NCBI GenBank assembly: GCA_015055945.1
Contig: SVHH01000007.1
Span: forward strand, 1-60,398
DNA from: Clostridiales bacterium
GTDB taxonomy: Bacteria; Bacillota; Clostridia; Christensenellales; Borkfalkiaceae
Length of the DNA: 60,398 bases
Reading direction: 5' to 3'
Shown in pieces: positions 8,112 through 16,325 of the stretch (position 1 is the stretch's first letter; every line of letters begins with the position of its first letter). A model generated the notes under the pieces. The model made no database searches and was not told the origin of the DNA. It worked only from the letters and a program-made list of their open reading frames with translations. The position numbers and the translations under genes were made by a program.

Positions 8112-9875
8112 ATGAAGAATAAAAAAAGCGGACAAGCGCCCGCAAAAAAAGCCCTTCTACAAGTGAAAAATTCCAAGAAAAAAGTTGCTTTAACTAAAGA
8201 TAAAAAAGCAAAATCAAAAGATCAAAAACCCGCAAAAGCATTAAAGATTAGGTTTTTGGGCGGCGTAGGTGAAATCGGTAAAAACATGACCGCGTTAGAG
8301 TTCGGCAGAGATATTATCGTAATCGACGCTGGACTTACCTTTCCCGGCGATAATATGCCCGGCGTTGATTTAGTTATTCCAGACGTAACTTACTTAAAGG
8401 AAAACCTTTCAAGAATAAAGGGAATAATCATAACCCACGGGCACGAAGACCACATCGGTTCACTTCCGTATATTTTAAAGGAAATTTCCGCACCAATATT
8501 CGGCACGAAACTTACCTTAACACTTATTGAAAATAAGTTAAAAGAACATAGATTAGACGGCGTTAGTCTAAACTGTATCAAGCCGTCAACCACGGTTAAA
8601 CTGGGCTGTTTTACCATTGAATTTATCAACGTAAACCACTCTATCGCGGGTGCGGTTGCGCTTTCTATAACAACCCCCGTTGGCGTAGTTTTTCACTCGG
8701 GAGATTTTAAGATTGACTACACTCCAGTAAACGGCGAAACTATGGACTTAGCAAGGATTGCCGAAATAGGTAAAAAGGGCGTATTGCTACTTATGGCAGA
8801 CTCTACTAATATAGAAATCGAAGGCGTAACTATCAGTGAATCAGCGGTTAAAGAAACGCTCGACCACGTATTTTCTGACAATGCTAAAAAGCGCTTGATT
8901 ATAGCAACTTTTGCATCAAACGTGCATAGACTTCAACAAATTTTAGACCTTGCTAAAAAGCACAAAAGAAAGGTTGCGTTCTCGGGTAGAAGTATGATAA
9001 ATATTGCGGACGCTGCATCAAGAATAGGCGAACTCAATATTCCAGACGGTTTAATTGTTGACGTAGAAAAAATTAAAAATTATAAAGATAATCAAATAGT
9101 AATCGTATCAACTGGTACTCAAGGCGAACCTATGAGCGCGCTCACGCGTATGGCAAGCGGTGAATTTAACAAAGTAGTAGTAGGCAAAAACGACACGGTC
9201 GTTATCAGTGCATCTGTTATCCCTGGTAATGAAAAGATGATTTACGGTGTAATAAATAACCTTTATAGACTTGGAGCGGAAGTTATTTACGAATCGTTAG
9301 AACCTATTCACGCGTCAGGGCACGCTTGTCAAGGCGAACTAAAAACGCTTATATCTTTGATTAAACCCAAGTTCTTTATCCCAGTTCACGGCGAATATCG
9401 CCACTTAACTAAACACGCGCGCTTAGCACATAGTTTAGGGGTTAAAGAAACGAATACTTTAATTGCTGAAATAGGCGATACGGTAGAACTTACCCAAAGA
9501 CAAATGAAACGCGGCGAAAAGATAAAAGCGGGCTCACGCTTTGTTGACGGCGTTGGTATCGACGGGGAAGATAGTTTCGTTCTTCGCGATAGAAGACATC
9601 TCTCTGAAGACGGACTTGTAGTCGTAGTCGTTGGCGTAGATGAATTTAGCGCGGAACTGTCTTCAGTTGAAATTATCGGCAAGGGTTTAGTGTTTAGTGA
9701 AGAAATGATAAACGATGCTAAATCACATCTCGTTCACGTGCTCACTTCCATCGACTTAAGAAAGGTTAGCGACGAGAGTGAACTCGCTGCAATTATCCGC
9801 AGGGGATTAAAGAATTATATATTTAAGGCGACAAAGAAAAATCCTATGATTTTACCTGTCGTTATGGTGGTATAA
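8112..9875 (+). CDS. rnj: Ribonuclease J
   Basis: A metallo-beta-lactamase/beta-CASP nuclease with 5'-to-3' exonuclease and endonuclease activity, central to mRNA decay and rRNA maturation in Bacillota. The 587-residue protein has the metal-binding HGHEDH motif (in THGHEDHIGSLPYI), the beta-CASP domain, and a C-terminal His motif in FIPVHGEYRHL. The first 45 residues are an unusually Lys-rich basic tail that may contact RNA. The start is set by the AAGGAGG sequence. It is the first gene of an operon with trmR and trhP. Confidence 0.95.
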   Translation: MKNKKSGQAPAKKALLQVKNSKKKVALTKDKKAKSKDQKPAKALKIRFLGGVGEIGKNMTALEFGRDIIVIDAGLTFPGDNMPGVDLVIPDVTYLKENLSRIKGIIITHGHEDHIGSLPYILKEISAPIFGTKLTLTLIENKLKEHRLDGVSLNCIKPSTTVKLGCFTIEFINVNHSIAGAVALSITTPVGVVFHSGDFKIDYTPVNGETMDLARIAEIGKKGVLLLMADSTNIEIEGVTISESAVKETLDHVFSDNAKKRLIIATFASNVHRLQQILDLAKKHKRKVAFSGRSMINIADAASRIGELNIPDGLIVDVEKIKNYKDNQIVIVSTGTQGEPMSALTRMASGEFNKVVVGKNDTVVISASVIPGNEKMIYGVINNLYRLGAEVIYESLEPIHASGHACQGELKTLISLIKPKFFIPVHGEYRHLTKHARLAHSLGVKETNTLIAEIGDTVELTQRQMKRGEKIKAGSRFVDGVGIDGEDSFVLRDRRHLSEDGLVVVVVGVDEFSAELSSVEIIGKGLVFSEEMINDAKSHLVHVLTSIDLRKVSDESELAAIIRRGLKNYIFKATKKNPMILPVVMVV

Positions 9876-9876
9876 T

Positions 9877-10464
9877 TTGTTAGACATAATACGAGAAAAA
9901 AGGCGAGTTGCGGGGCTTAACGGCGAACCGATTTTAAGGGATGAATCGTTTGAACTTCTTTTAAAACTAGTTAAGGAAAAGAAGTCAAAGCGCATATTAG
10001 AAGTGGGCGTAAACTTAGGCTATTCAGGCATAGCGATGCTGCTTACTAATAAGGACGCGAACCTTACTGGCATAGAAATCAACGAAGAAAAAGCGGCGCT
10101 TGCAAGAGAAAATTATAAAGAATTCGGCGTGGATAAAAGGGCAAAAATATTCCTTGGGGACGCGTCTGAAATAATACCAGTTTTAACTGGTGAGTATGAT
10201 TTAATATTCTTAGACGGGCCGAAAGGGCATTACTATGAATATTTGCAAAACTTACTCGGTGTGTTATCAGTGGGCGGAATTTTATTTGCGGATAACGTTC
10301 TCTTTAGGGGGTACGTTGGCGGAAAGGTTAAAACACCGCACAGATTTAATACTACGAAAAACAGTATGGAAAAATTTTTAAACGCTATCACGACTTCGCC
10401 CGACTTAAAAACGGAAATTATTGATTTGGAAGACGGTGTTAGCATAACGGAAAAACTAAGATGA
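9877..10464 (+). CDS. trmR: tRNA 5-hydroxyuridine methyltransferase TrmR-like
   Basis: A 195-residue class I SAM methyltransferase of the O-methyltransferase 3 family. Motif I is EVGVNLGYSGIAML, an acidic residue follows in IEINEEK, and FLDGPKGHY carries the metal-binding aspartate. The B. subtilis homologue TrmR (YrrM) methylates 5-hydroxyuridine at tRNA position 34 and is encoded beside the hydroxylation genes trhP1/P2, as here. The start is TTG 9877, one base after the rnj stop, with GGTGG (9866-9870) inside the rnj end as ribosome-binding site. A catechol-type O-methyltransferase is the alternative, but the neighbour argues for tRNA. Confidence 0.8.
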   Translation: MLDIIREKRRVAGLNGEPILRDESFELLLKLVKEKKSKRILEVGVNLGYSGIAMLLTNKDANLTGIEINEEKAALARENYKEFGVDKRAKIFLGDASEIIPVLTGEYDLIFLDGPKGHYYEYLQNLLGVLSVGGILFADNVLFRGYVGGKVKTPHRFNTTKNSMEKFLNAITTSPDLKTEIIDLEDGVSITEKLR

Positions 10465-11681
10465 GTAAAATCGAATTATTGTCGCCCGCGGGAGATATGT
10501 CAAAACTTAAAACCGCACTTTACTTTGGAGCTGACGCCGTTTACATCGGGGGAAAGCACTTTAGTTTGCGCGCTTTGGCTGGCAACTTTACCGATGAAGA
10601 AATTTTAGAAGCGGTATCCTTTGCACACTCACTCGGCAAAAAGGTATACGTAACCGTAAACATTTTCGGTCGAAACGACGATATTGAACAGGCTGAAAAG
10701 TACTTTAAGTTTTTAGAAAGTGCAAATATTGACGGTGCAATCATATCTGATACTGGGTTAATTTACCTTGCAAGACAAGTTGCGCCTAATCTTCCTATAA
10801 ACATTTCAACCCAAGCAAACACCTTAAATTATAAAACGGTGGAATTTTGGAAGAATTACGGTGTAAAACGCGCAATTTTAGCAAGAGAACTATCTTTGGA
10901 AGAAATTGCACAAATACATAAAAGAGTGCCCGATATGGAAATTGAAACCTTTATCCACGGCGCAATGTGTATTTCATACAGCGGAAGATGTTTGCTCTCT
11001 GATTATCGAACTGGCCGTTCAAGTAACCGTGGAGAGTGTGTTCAAGCGTGCAGATGGCATTATGAAATTCGTGAAAAAGATTCAGAATGCGGCTTTATGG
11101 AAATGCAAGAAGACGAGCGCGGAACTTATATAATGAACAGTAAAGACCTTAATCTTTTAGATTATATTGCCGAACTCGATAAGGCGGGGGTATGCTCGTT
11201 TAAGATTGAAGGAAGAATGAAGTCGGAATATTACCTTGCAACCGTTGTAAACGCTTACCGTAGAGCGCTTGACGCTTACTATGAAGAAGGCGAAAATTAT
11301 AAAGAAAATCCGCTCTACCAAGAAGAATTGAAAAAGACCGCGCATAGAGAATTTACCACTGCGTACATCAGCGGCTATAACGATAGAACGGTAAATTATG
11401 ACGATAGCCAAAGTAAAGGCACGCATAAGTTTATAGCACAAGTTCTAGATGGTAATAAAGATAGAGATTACGCCCTTGTTGAAATGAGAAATCGTTTTAA
11501 GGTAGGTGATGAATTAGAAGTGTTATCACCTAGTAATTCTTTCAATAAAACAATCGTTATTGACAAAATGACTGATGAAAAGGACGTGGAAATTTTAGAC
11601 GCAAAAATTGTTCAGCAAAAAATTAAACTCCACACTTCCGTTCCGCTATCCGCTGGTGATATTTTAAGAATAAAAATGTAA
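10461..11681 (+). CDS. trhP: U32 family protein, tRNA hydroxylation protein TrhP-like
   Basis: The 406-residue protein has the U32 signature ETFIHGAMCISYSGRC and further cysteines in GECVQACRW, consistent with Fe-S binding. Members of this group (TrhP/YrrO) use prephenate-dependent chemistry to hydroxylate U34 of tRNAs, making ho5U, the substrate of TrmR. The gene overlaps trmR by 4 bp (ATGA), so the two steps are translationally coupled. Bacillus has two tandem trhP genes; only one is present here. The older label 'collagenase-like protease' is not supported by the context. Confidence 0.85.
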   Translation: MSKIELLSPAGDMSKLKTALYFGADAVYIGGKHFSLRALAGNFTDEEILEAVSFAHSLGKKVYVTVNIFGRNDDIEQAEKYFKFLESANIDGAIISDTGLIYLARQVAPNLPINISTQANTLNYKTVEFWKNYGVKRAILARELSLEEIAQIHKRVPDMEIETFIHGAMCISYSGRCLLSDYRTGRSSNRGECVQACRWHYEIREKDSECGFMEMQEDERGTYIMNSKDLNLLDYIAELDKAGVCSFKIEGRMKSEYYLATVVNAYRRALDAYYEEGENYKENPLYQEELKKTAHREFTTAYISGYNDRTVNYDDSQSKGTHKFIAQVLDGNKDRDYALVEMRNRFKVGDELEVLSPSNSFNKTIVIDKMTDEKDVEILDAKIVQQKIKLHTSVPLSAGDILRIKM

Positions 11682-11703
11682 TATACTTCACATAATCATA
11701 TTA

Positions 11704-11733
11704 AAAAACCCTTGCAATTTGCAAGGGTTTTTG
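11704..11733. terminator. Bidirectional terminator, trhP versus glycosyltransferase
   Basis: AAAAACCCTTGCAA pairs with TTGCAAGGGTTTTT. T-tracts on both strands let it serve the plus-strand rnj-trmR-trhP operon and the minus-strand gene whose stop is at 11734. Confidence 0.9.
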
Positions 11734-12777
11734 TTATTTGTCAGTAATTAAAAATTGAGAGGGAAGTTTTCCGTCTAATTTCTTTCTTTTGCACAATAAA
11801 ACTTTAAAAACCGGGGGCATAAGCGGTATCAAAATACGCCTATAAAGTTTAGGTTCACGGCAAAATTTAAGGTGTTTAACGTCAACCGTTAAGTAATGTA
11901 AAATCTTTCTAATGATAGCGCCGTTATTAAACGTGCCGCCGTTAAACTTAAAGAATTTTATATAGAAAATAAGTTCACAACAGATTGCAAGGCGCATAAT
12001 GTGAGCGTAGTGGATGATATCGGCAAAGTCGTTATACGCGTCTTTTATAATATTGTTTAAACTTATAAACGCGCTCAGTTTATATTCGCTAAACGGTTGA
12101 TGAACTAAACTTGTAGAGCGTTGAACGTAATAATAGGTGGGTGTTTTAACAAGCACGGTTTTATTCACTTGCTTAAAGAATTTATAATTAAACAAAGAAT
12201 CTTCGTTATAATGGCAATCTTCTTCAAAACGGATATTAAATTTTCTTAAAATTTCGCCAGAGTAGAGTTTGTTCCACACACAAAACTCAAACTTGTTTTG
12301 GCATAGGTATTCTTTAAGTGCTCCCAACTTATCAAATTTTTCAGTCTTATAATTTTGGGGCTTAATAAACTTATTAGGGTTGTATTTTGCATTTTCACGC
12401 GTCCTTTTATATTGAATAATAGAAGCGTCAGCACCGCTACTAATTAGTTCGGTTACCAAAAGTTCAATATGAAAAGGAGAAACAAAGTCATCAGAATCAA
12501 CAAAGGCAATAAATTTGCCCTTAGCAATATCAATACCAGTATTTCGCGCGCAAGAAACGCCTTTATTTTTAGATTTTAATGGAATTACGCGGCTATCTTT
12601 TTTTGCGTAAAAAGACAAAATCTTAAAAGTATCGTCGGTGCTAAAATCATCAACGGCGATAATTTCAAGATTTTTATAAGACTGCATGCAAAGGCTTTGC
12701 AAACATTTATCTATGAAGTTTTCCGCATTATAACAGGGTACGATAACTGAGATAAGCGGCAAATTTTCTTTTAACAT
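11734..12777 (-). CDS. Family 2 glycosyltransferase
   Basis: A 347-residue GT-A fold glycosyltransferase. The nucleotide-sugar binding start LISVIVPCYNAENF, VDDFSTDDT, the GVSCARNTG loop and the metal-binding FVDSDDFVSP are all visible. It has no membrane domain. The acceptor cannot be predicted; cell-wall or capsule polysaccharide is usual. Its start codon overlaps the stop of the upstream TetR gene by one base (TAATG), so both form one transcription unit and the regulator may control the enzyme. Confidence 0.9.
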   Translation of the reverse strand: MLKENLPLISVIVPCYNAENFIDKCLQSLCMQSYKNLEIIAVDDFSTDDTFKILSFYAKKDSRVIPLKSKNKGVSCARNTGIDIAKGKFIAFVDSDDFVSPFHIELLVTELISSGADASIIQYKRTRENAKYNPNKFIKPQNYKTEKFDKLGALKEYLCQNKFEFCVWNKLYSGEILRKFNIRFEEDCHYNEDSLFNYKFFKQVNKTVLVKTPTYYYVQRSTSLVHQPFSEYKLSAFISLNNIIKDAYNDFADIIHYAHIMRLAICCELIFYIKFFKFNGGTFNNGAIIRKILHYLTVDVKHLKFCREPKLYRRILIPLMPPVFKVLLCKRKKLDGKLPSQFLITDK

Positions 12778-13376
12778 TATTTAAAAAGACCTTTAACGAG
12801 TTCAATAACCATATCTTTCATAACGAAGTAATCGATATATTCGTGTTTATCGAAAACGAATTCGTGTGAAAATGATTGAATAATATCCATAGCAAAGTGG
12901 ATTTTTTCCAAAGAATTCTCTATTTTAATGCCAAGATGGTTAAGTTTTTCAGAAATTTTTAAGGTAATATTATCTTCTAGGGCAATAAATTGTGCGCTAA
13001 CTGCTTCATCAGAGCCAGCAAGAGAGTGCAACGCTTCGTGAATTTTACGGTTGTTTTTGTGCGTTTTAATAGCCATGTCAATAATTTTAGGAATTAACGC
13101 GTCAAAATCAATGGGGAGCGTAAGTTTATCAAACAATCTCAAAAAAGGCGCAAAAGCCTTATCGATATAAATTTCTAAAACACTAATTAAAATATCACGC
13201 TTATCTTGAAAATAACCGTAAACAATGCCAGTAGAAACGCCAGCGCGTTTAGCAATTTCCGCGGTGTTAGTGCCGTAATAACCAACTTCAGAAAAAAGTT
13301 CGTAACCAGCGTTTATAATCTTATTTTTCTTTTCAATAGAGCGCTCTTGGCGCGGTTGTCTAACTGCGTTTTTCAT
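12777..13376 (-). CDS. TetR/AcrR family transcriptional regulator
   Basis: A 199-residue regulator with the N-terminal helix-turn-helix AKRAGVSTGIVYGYF and a variable C-terminal ligand domain. The ligand is unknown. It is first in an operon with the glycosyltransferase and diverges from feoAB. The promoter -35 lies inside a palindrome (CTTGA-6-TCAAG, 13401-13416), a likely autoregulatory operator. The start codon follows the -10 by only 10 bp and no Shine-Dalgarno is present, so the message may be nearly leaderless. Confidence 0.85.
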   Translation of the reverse strand: MKNAVRQPRQERSIEKKNKIINAGYELFSEVGYYGTNTAEIAKRAGVSTGIVYGYFQDKRDILISVLEIYIDKAFAPFLRLFDKLTLPIDFDALIPKIIDMAIKTHKNNRKIHEALHSLAGSDEAVSAQFIALEDNITLKISEKLNHLGIKIENSLEKIHFAMDIIQSFSHEFVFDKHEYIDYFVMKDMVIELVKGLFK

Positions 13377-13386
13377 AACATTATAT

Positions 13387-13416
13387 ATTGTACACTATCG
13401 CTTGAATATTGTCAAG
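13387..13416 (-). promoter_or_regulatory. TetR gene promoter with palindromic operator
   Basis: On the minus strand TTGACA (13410-13415) and TACAAT (13387-13392) are 17 bp apart. The -35 is inside CTTGAATATTGTCAAG (13401-13416), a 5-bp inverted repeat with a 6-bp centre that could bind the TetR protein. Confidence 0.6.
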
Positions 13417-13458
13417 TAAAAAATTTTTTAAAAAGTTGAAAAAAGTTTCACATTTTAT

Positions 13459-13487
13459 TTGACAATCGTGAATATAAGTGATAATAT
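13459..13487 (+). promoter_or_regulatory. Probable feoAB promoter
   Basis: A consensus TTGACA (13459-13464) is followed 17 bp later by TAATAT (13482-13487); GATAAT at 13480 with 15-bp spacing is the alternative. The sequence TTTCACATTTT occurs on both sides (13446-13456 and 13509-13519) and could be a regulator site. No classic Fur box is evident. Confidence 0.5.
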
Positions 13488-13528
13488 AGTAACGAAAAAT
13501 GAAATTTATTTCACATTTTGGAGGACGT

Positions 13529-13768
13529 ATGGTAAAGACTTTAGATAAGTTTGCTATCGGAGAAAGCGGCAAAGTAATTTCCGTTAGTGGCGAAAGAAAG
13601 ATTAAAAGAAGACTTTACGATATGGGCATCACCAACGGGGCGGATATTTATCTTCGCAAAAAAGCACCGCTTGGCGATCCTATTGAAGTAACGGTTAGAA
13701 GTTACGAGTTATCGCTTAGAAACTCTGAAGCGGCTTGTATAACGATGGAGGTTACACCTAATGTATAG
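13529..13768 (+). CDS. feoA: Ferrous iron transport protein A
   Basis: A small cytoplasmic SH3-like protein that supports FeoB. From ATG 13529 it is 79 residues; TGGAGGA just upstream decides this start over an upstream in-frame ATG at 13499 that precedes the ribosome-binding site. FeoA features are visible in KIKRRLYDMGITNGADI and ELSLRNSEAACI. It overlaps feoB by 8 bp. Confidence 0.92.
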   Translation: MVKTLDKFAIGESGKVISVSGERKIKRRLYDMGITNGADIYLRKKAPLGDPIEVTVRSYELSLRNSEAACITMEVTPNV

Positions 13769-16007
13769 ATTTTGTTTAGCGGGTAACCCCAACAGTGGTA
13801 AAACCACCTTATTTAACGGTTTAACTGGTTCAACCGCGCACGTAGGCAACTGGCCGGGCGTAACGGTTGATAAAAAAGAAGGTATTTATAGAAAGTGTGC
13901 AGAACCTATTGCAATCGTCGATTTGCCAGGTATTTATTCACTTTCACCTTATACTCAAGAAGAAGTTATCGCAAGAAATTATATTCTTGATGAAAAACCT
14001 GATTGCGTTATCAACATTATCGATGCAACCAACTTAGAGAGAAACTTATATTTAACCACGCAAATTATGGAAATTGACGTTCCCGTAATACTTGCGCTCA
14101 ATATGATGGACGCGGTTAAAAAGCGTGGTGATAAAATAGACGCAGACGAACTTGAAAAAAGACTTGGGCTTCCCGTTGTGGAAATTTCCGCATTAAAGGG
14201 CGAAGGCTTAGACAAGTTGATGGAAAGGGCGTACGAAACTTGCAAAAAGAAAAGAGAAGGCAAAACGGTTATTGAAAACACTGCGTTAAAGCACCTTATC
14301 GGCGACATTAAAATCGCACTCGAAGGGCACGGGGTAAAGAACCCTATGTTCCACGCGGTAAAACTCGTTGAACTTGACGAACTTGAAGTTTTAATGCATA
14401 AAGAAACGGTCAACATGGTTGAAGCGTTCAAGAAAACTCATAACGATAAAACTTTTGGCGACGACTTTGAAGCGCTTATTGCCGATGCAAGATATAAATA
14501 CATAACCAAGTATTTTTCACCGACCTTAAAGAGAAAGAACGAAGAAAAATTCGTTGTAACCCCGTCTGATAAAGCGGATAAAATTTTAACGCACAAAATT
14601 TGGGGCTTCCCGATTTTCTTAGTAATTTTATTTGCAATCTTCCACTTGACTTTTTCTGAAAACTTATTCTTCTTAGGCGGAGTTCTTCCCGAAGGCTTCG
14701 GTAAGTTAGAAGGTACGCTTTTTGAAGGCGTTTTCGTAGGGGATAGCGGTATCAACTCACTGGGCGTAATGCTAATGGGCGTTGTTGAAGTATTGACCGG
14801 ATTAGTATCAGAACTCGTTGGCGGCTGGCTCAGCAGTTCACCCGAATGGGTAAGCGGTCTTATTTGCGACGGCGTGCTCGGCGGTATCTTTGCAATCTTA
14901 GGCTTTTTACCGCAAATTCTCGTACTTTTCTTATTCTTCTCTATCCTAGAAGATAGCGGTTATATGGCAAGAATTGCCTTTATTTTAGACCGCGCACTTA
15001 AAAAATTCGGGCTTTCAGGTAGAGCGTTTTTGCCTATGATAATGGGCTTTGGCTGTTCTGTGCCCGCAATGATTAACACTAGAACACTCGCTGATGAAAA
15101 GGAAAAACTTGCAACGGTTAGGGTAATACCTTTCTTCAGTTGCGGCGCAAAACTTCCTATCTTGACGGCAGTTGCCGGCGGTATCGTAAGTTATTTTGGC
15201 GTAGGCAACGTTGACTTTATCACTTACGGAATGTATATTTTAGGTATTGCAACCGCGCTTATTGCAGTAATCTTAATGCGTGAAACCACCTTAAAAGGCG
15301 AAACCCCGCCATTTATTATGGAACTTCCCGCATACCACGCACCCCAAGTTAAAAACTTGATAATGCTTCTTTGGGATAAGGCAAAGCACTTTATTCAAAA
15401 AGCGTTTACCATTATTTTAGCATCTACTATTGTAATTTGGGTAATCAGCCACTTTGACTTCAGTTGGAACTATCTCACTGATGAACAAATGGAATTAAGT
15501 ATTTTGGCGGGTTTTGGTAAACTTATTCAACCCTTGTTTACTCCCGTAGGTTTCGGTAGTCAATTAAAGGCGTTTGGTTGGGTATTTGCAGTTGCTGCAA
15601 TTACTGGGCTTATCGCAAAGGAAAACGTTGTATCAACTCTCGGCACACTTGCTGCATGCATAGGTGCTGCTGCAATTGACGTAGAAGTTGACGGCGGCGT
15701 AGGTGCTGTTTCGGCAATGATTCAAGCAACTGGCGTAACGCTTCCCGCACTCCTTGCGTTTATCGCGTTTAACATGACAACGATTCCTTGCTTTGCTGCC
15801 GTTGCTGCGGCTAAAGGCGAAATGGCAAGTAAATCCAAGTTTAACTGGACGCTTTTGTTCTGGGTTGCAACTTCATATATCGTATCTTCAGCAGTATATC
15901 TAATCGGCACTGCGTGGTGGACTGCATTTATCTATCTAGCAGTATTAGTAGTTGCGTTCGTGGTAATAAAACTTTATAATAAAAAGCGTTTTGCTAAGGA
16001 GAAATAA
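13761..16007 (+). CDS. feoB: Ferrous iron transporter B
   Basis: The main Fe2+ uptake channel of anaerobes, a membrane protein with an N-terminal GTPase. The 748 residues include G1 GNPNSGKT (residues 8-15), G3 DLPGIYSL, G4 NMMD, a helical regulatory segment, and two Gate domains with repeated membrane helices, including the conserved GFGCSVPAMINTRT and FSCGAKLPI. All expected parts are intact. Translation is coupled to feoA (8-bp overlap) and to the small downstream gene (TAATG). Confidence 0.96.
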   Translation: MYRFCLAGNPNSGKTTLFNGLTGSTAHVGNWPGVTVDKKEGIYRKCAEPIAIVDLPGIYSLSPYTQEEVIARNYILDEKPDCVINIIDATNLERNLYLTTQIMEIDVPVILALNMMDAVKKRGDKIDADELEKRLGLPVVEISALKGEGLDKLMERAYETCKKKREGKTVIENTALKHLIGDIKIALEGHGVKNPMFHAVKLVELDELEVLMHKETVNMVEAFKKTHNDKTFGDDFEALIADARYKYITKYFSPTLKRKNEEKFVVTPSDKADKILTHKIWGFPIFLVILFAIFHLTFSENLFFLGGVLPEGFGKLEGTLFEGVFVGDSGINSLGVMLMGVVEVLTGLVSELVGGWLSSSPEWVSGLICDGVLGGIFAILGFLPQILVLFLFFSILEDSGYMARIAFILDRALKKFGLSGRAFLPMIMGFGCSVPAMINTRTLADEKEKLATVRVIPFFSCGAKLPILTAVAGGIVSYFGVGNVDFITYGMYILGIATALIAVILMRETTLKGETPPFIMELPAYHAPQVKNLIMLLWDKAKHFIQKAFTIILASTIVIWVISHFDFSWNYLTDEQMELSILAGFGKLIQPLFTPVGFGSQLKAFGWVFAVAAITGLIAKENVVSTLGTLAACIGAAAIDVEVDGGVGAVSAMIQATGVTLPALLAFIAFNMTTIPCFAAVAAAKGEMASKSKFNWTLLFWVATSYIVSSAVYLIGTAWWTAFIYLAVLVVAFVVIKLYNKKRFAKEK

Positions 16008-16183
16008 TGACACCTATTGAAATCATAGTAATAATCGCTGCCGTATTGATAGTAGGCGGAGTAATAGTAAAATCAATTATCGATAGAAAGAAAGGCAAAA
16101 CTTCTTGCGGATGTGATTGCTCTAATTGCTCTGGCAGTTGTTCTTGCTGTGGCACAAAAAATAAAGAAGAAAATTCTAAATAG
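16007..16183 (+). CDS. FeoB-associated Cys-rich membrane protein
   Basis: A 58-residue peptide starting at the ATG that overlaps the feoB stop by one base, with AAGGAG at 15997-16002. It has one N-terminal membrane helix (EIIVIIAAVLIVGGVIV) followed by a basic segment and a cysteine cluster, SCGCDCSNCSGSCSCC, with eight cysteines in 16 residues. This matches the FeoB-associated family, thought to help metal handling at the FeoB pore or act like FeoC. It ends the feo operon. Confidence 0.85.
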   Translation: MTPIEIIVIIAAVLIVGGVIVKSIIDRKKGKTSCGCDCSNCSGSCSCCGTKNKEENSK

Positions 16184-16213
16184 ATTATAATCATAACAAA
16201 TCACTAATCTGTT

Positions 16214-16246
16214 GTTAAACCCCGCATTTTTTGTGGGGTTTAACTT
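16214..16246 (+). terminator. Terminator of feo operon
   Basis: GTTAAACCCC and GGGGTTTAAC form a 10-bp stem around GCATTTTTTGT; only a short T-tract follows. Confidence 0.65.
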
Positions 16247-16267
16247 TAAACAAGTTTAAAAGTTAAG

Positions 16268-16296
16268 TTGAAAATAAATTGTATTTGTGCTATACT
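16268..16296 (+). promoter_or_regulatory. Promoter of the copper ATPase gene
   Basis: TTGAAA (16268-16273) and TATACT (16291-16296) are separated by 17 bp; TTTGGAGAAG precedes the ATG at 16326. No clear CopY or CsoR box is seen. Confidence 0.7.
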
Positions 16297-16325
16297 AATT
16301 TTTAAGGATATCTTTGGAGAAGATT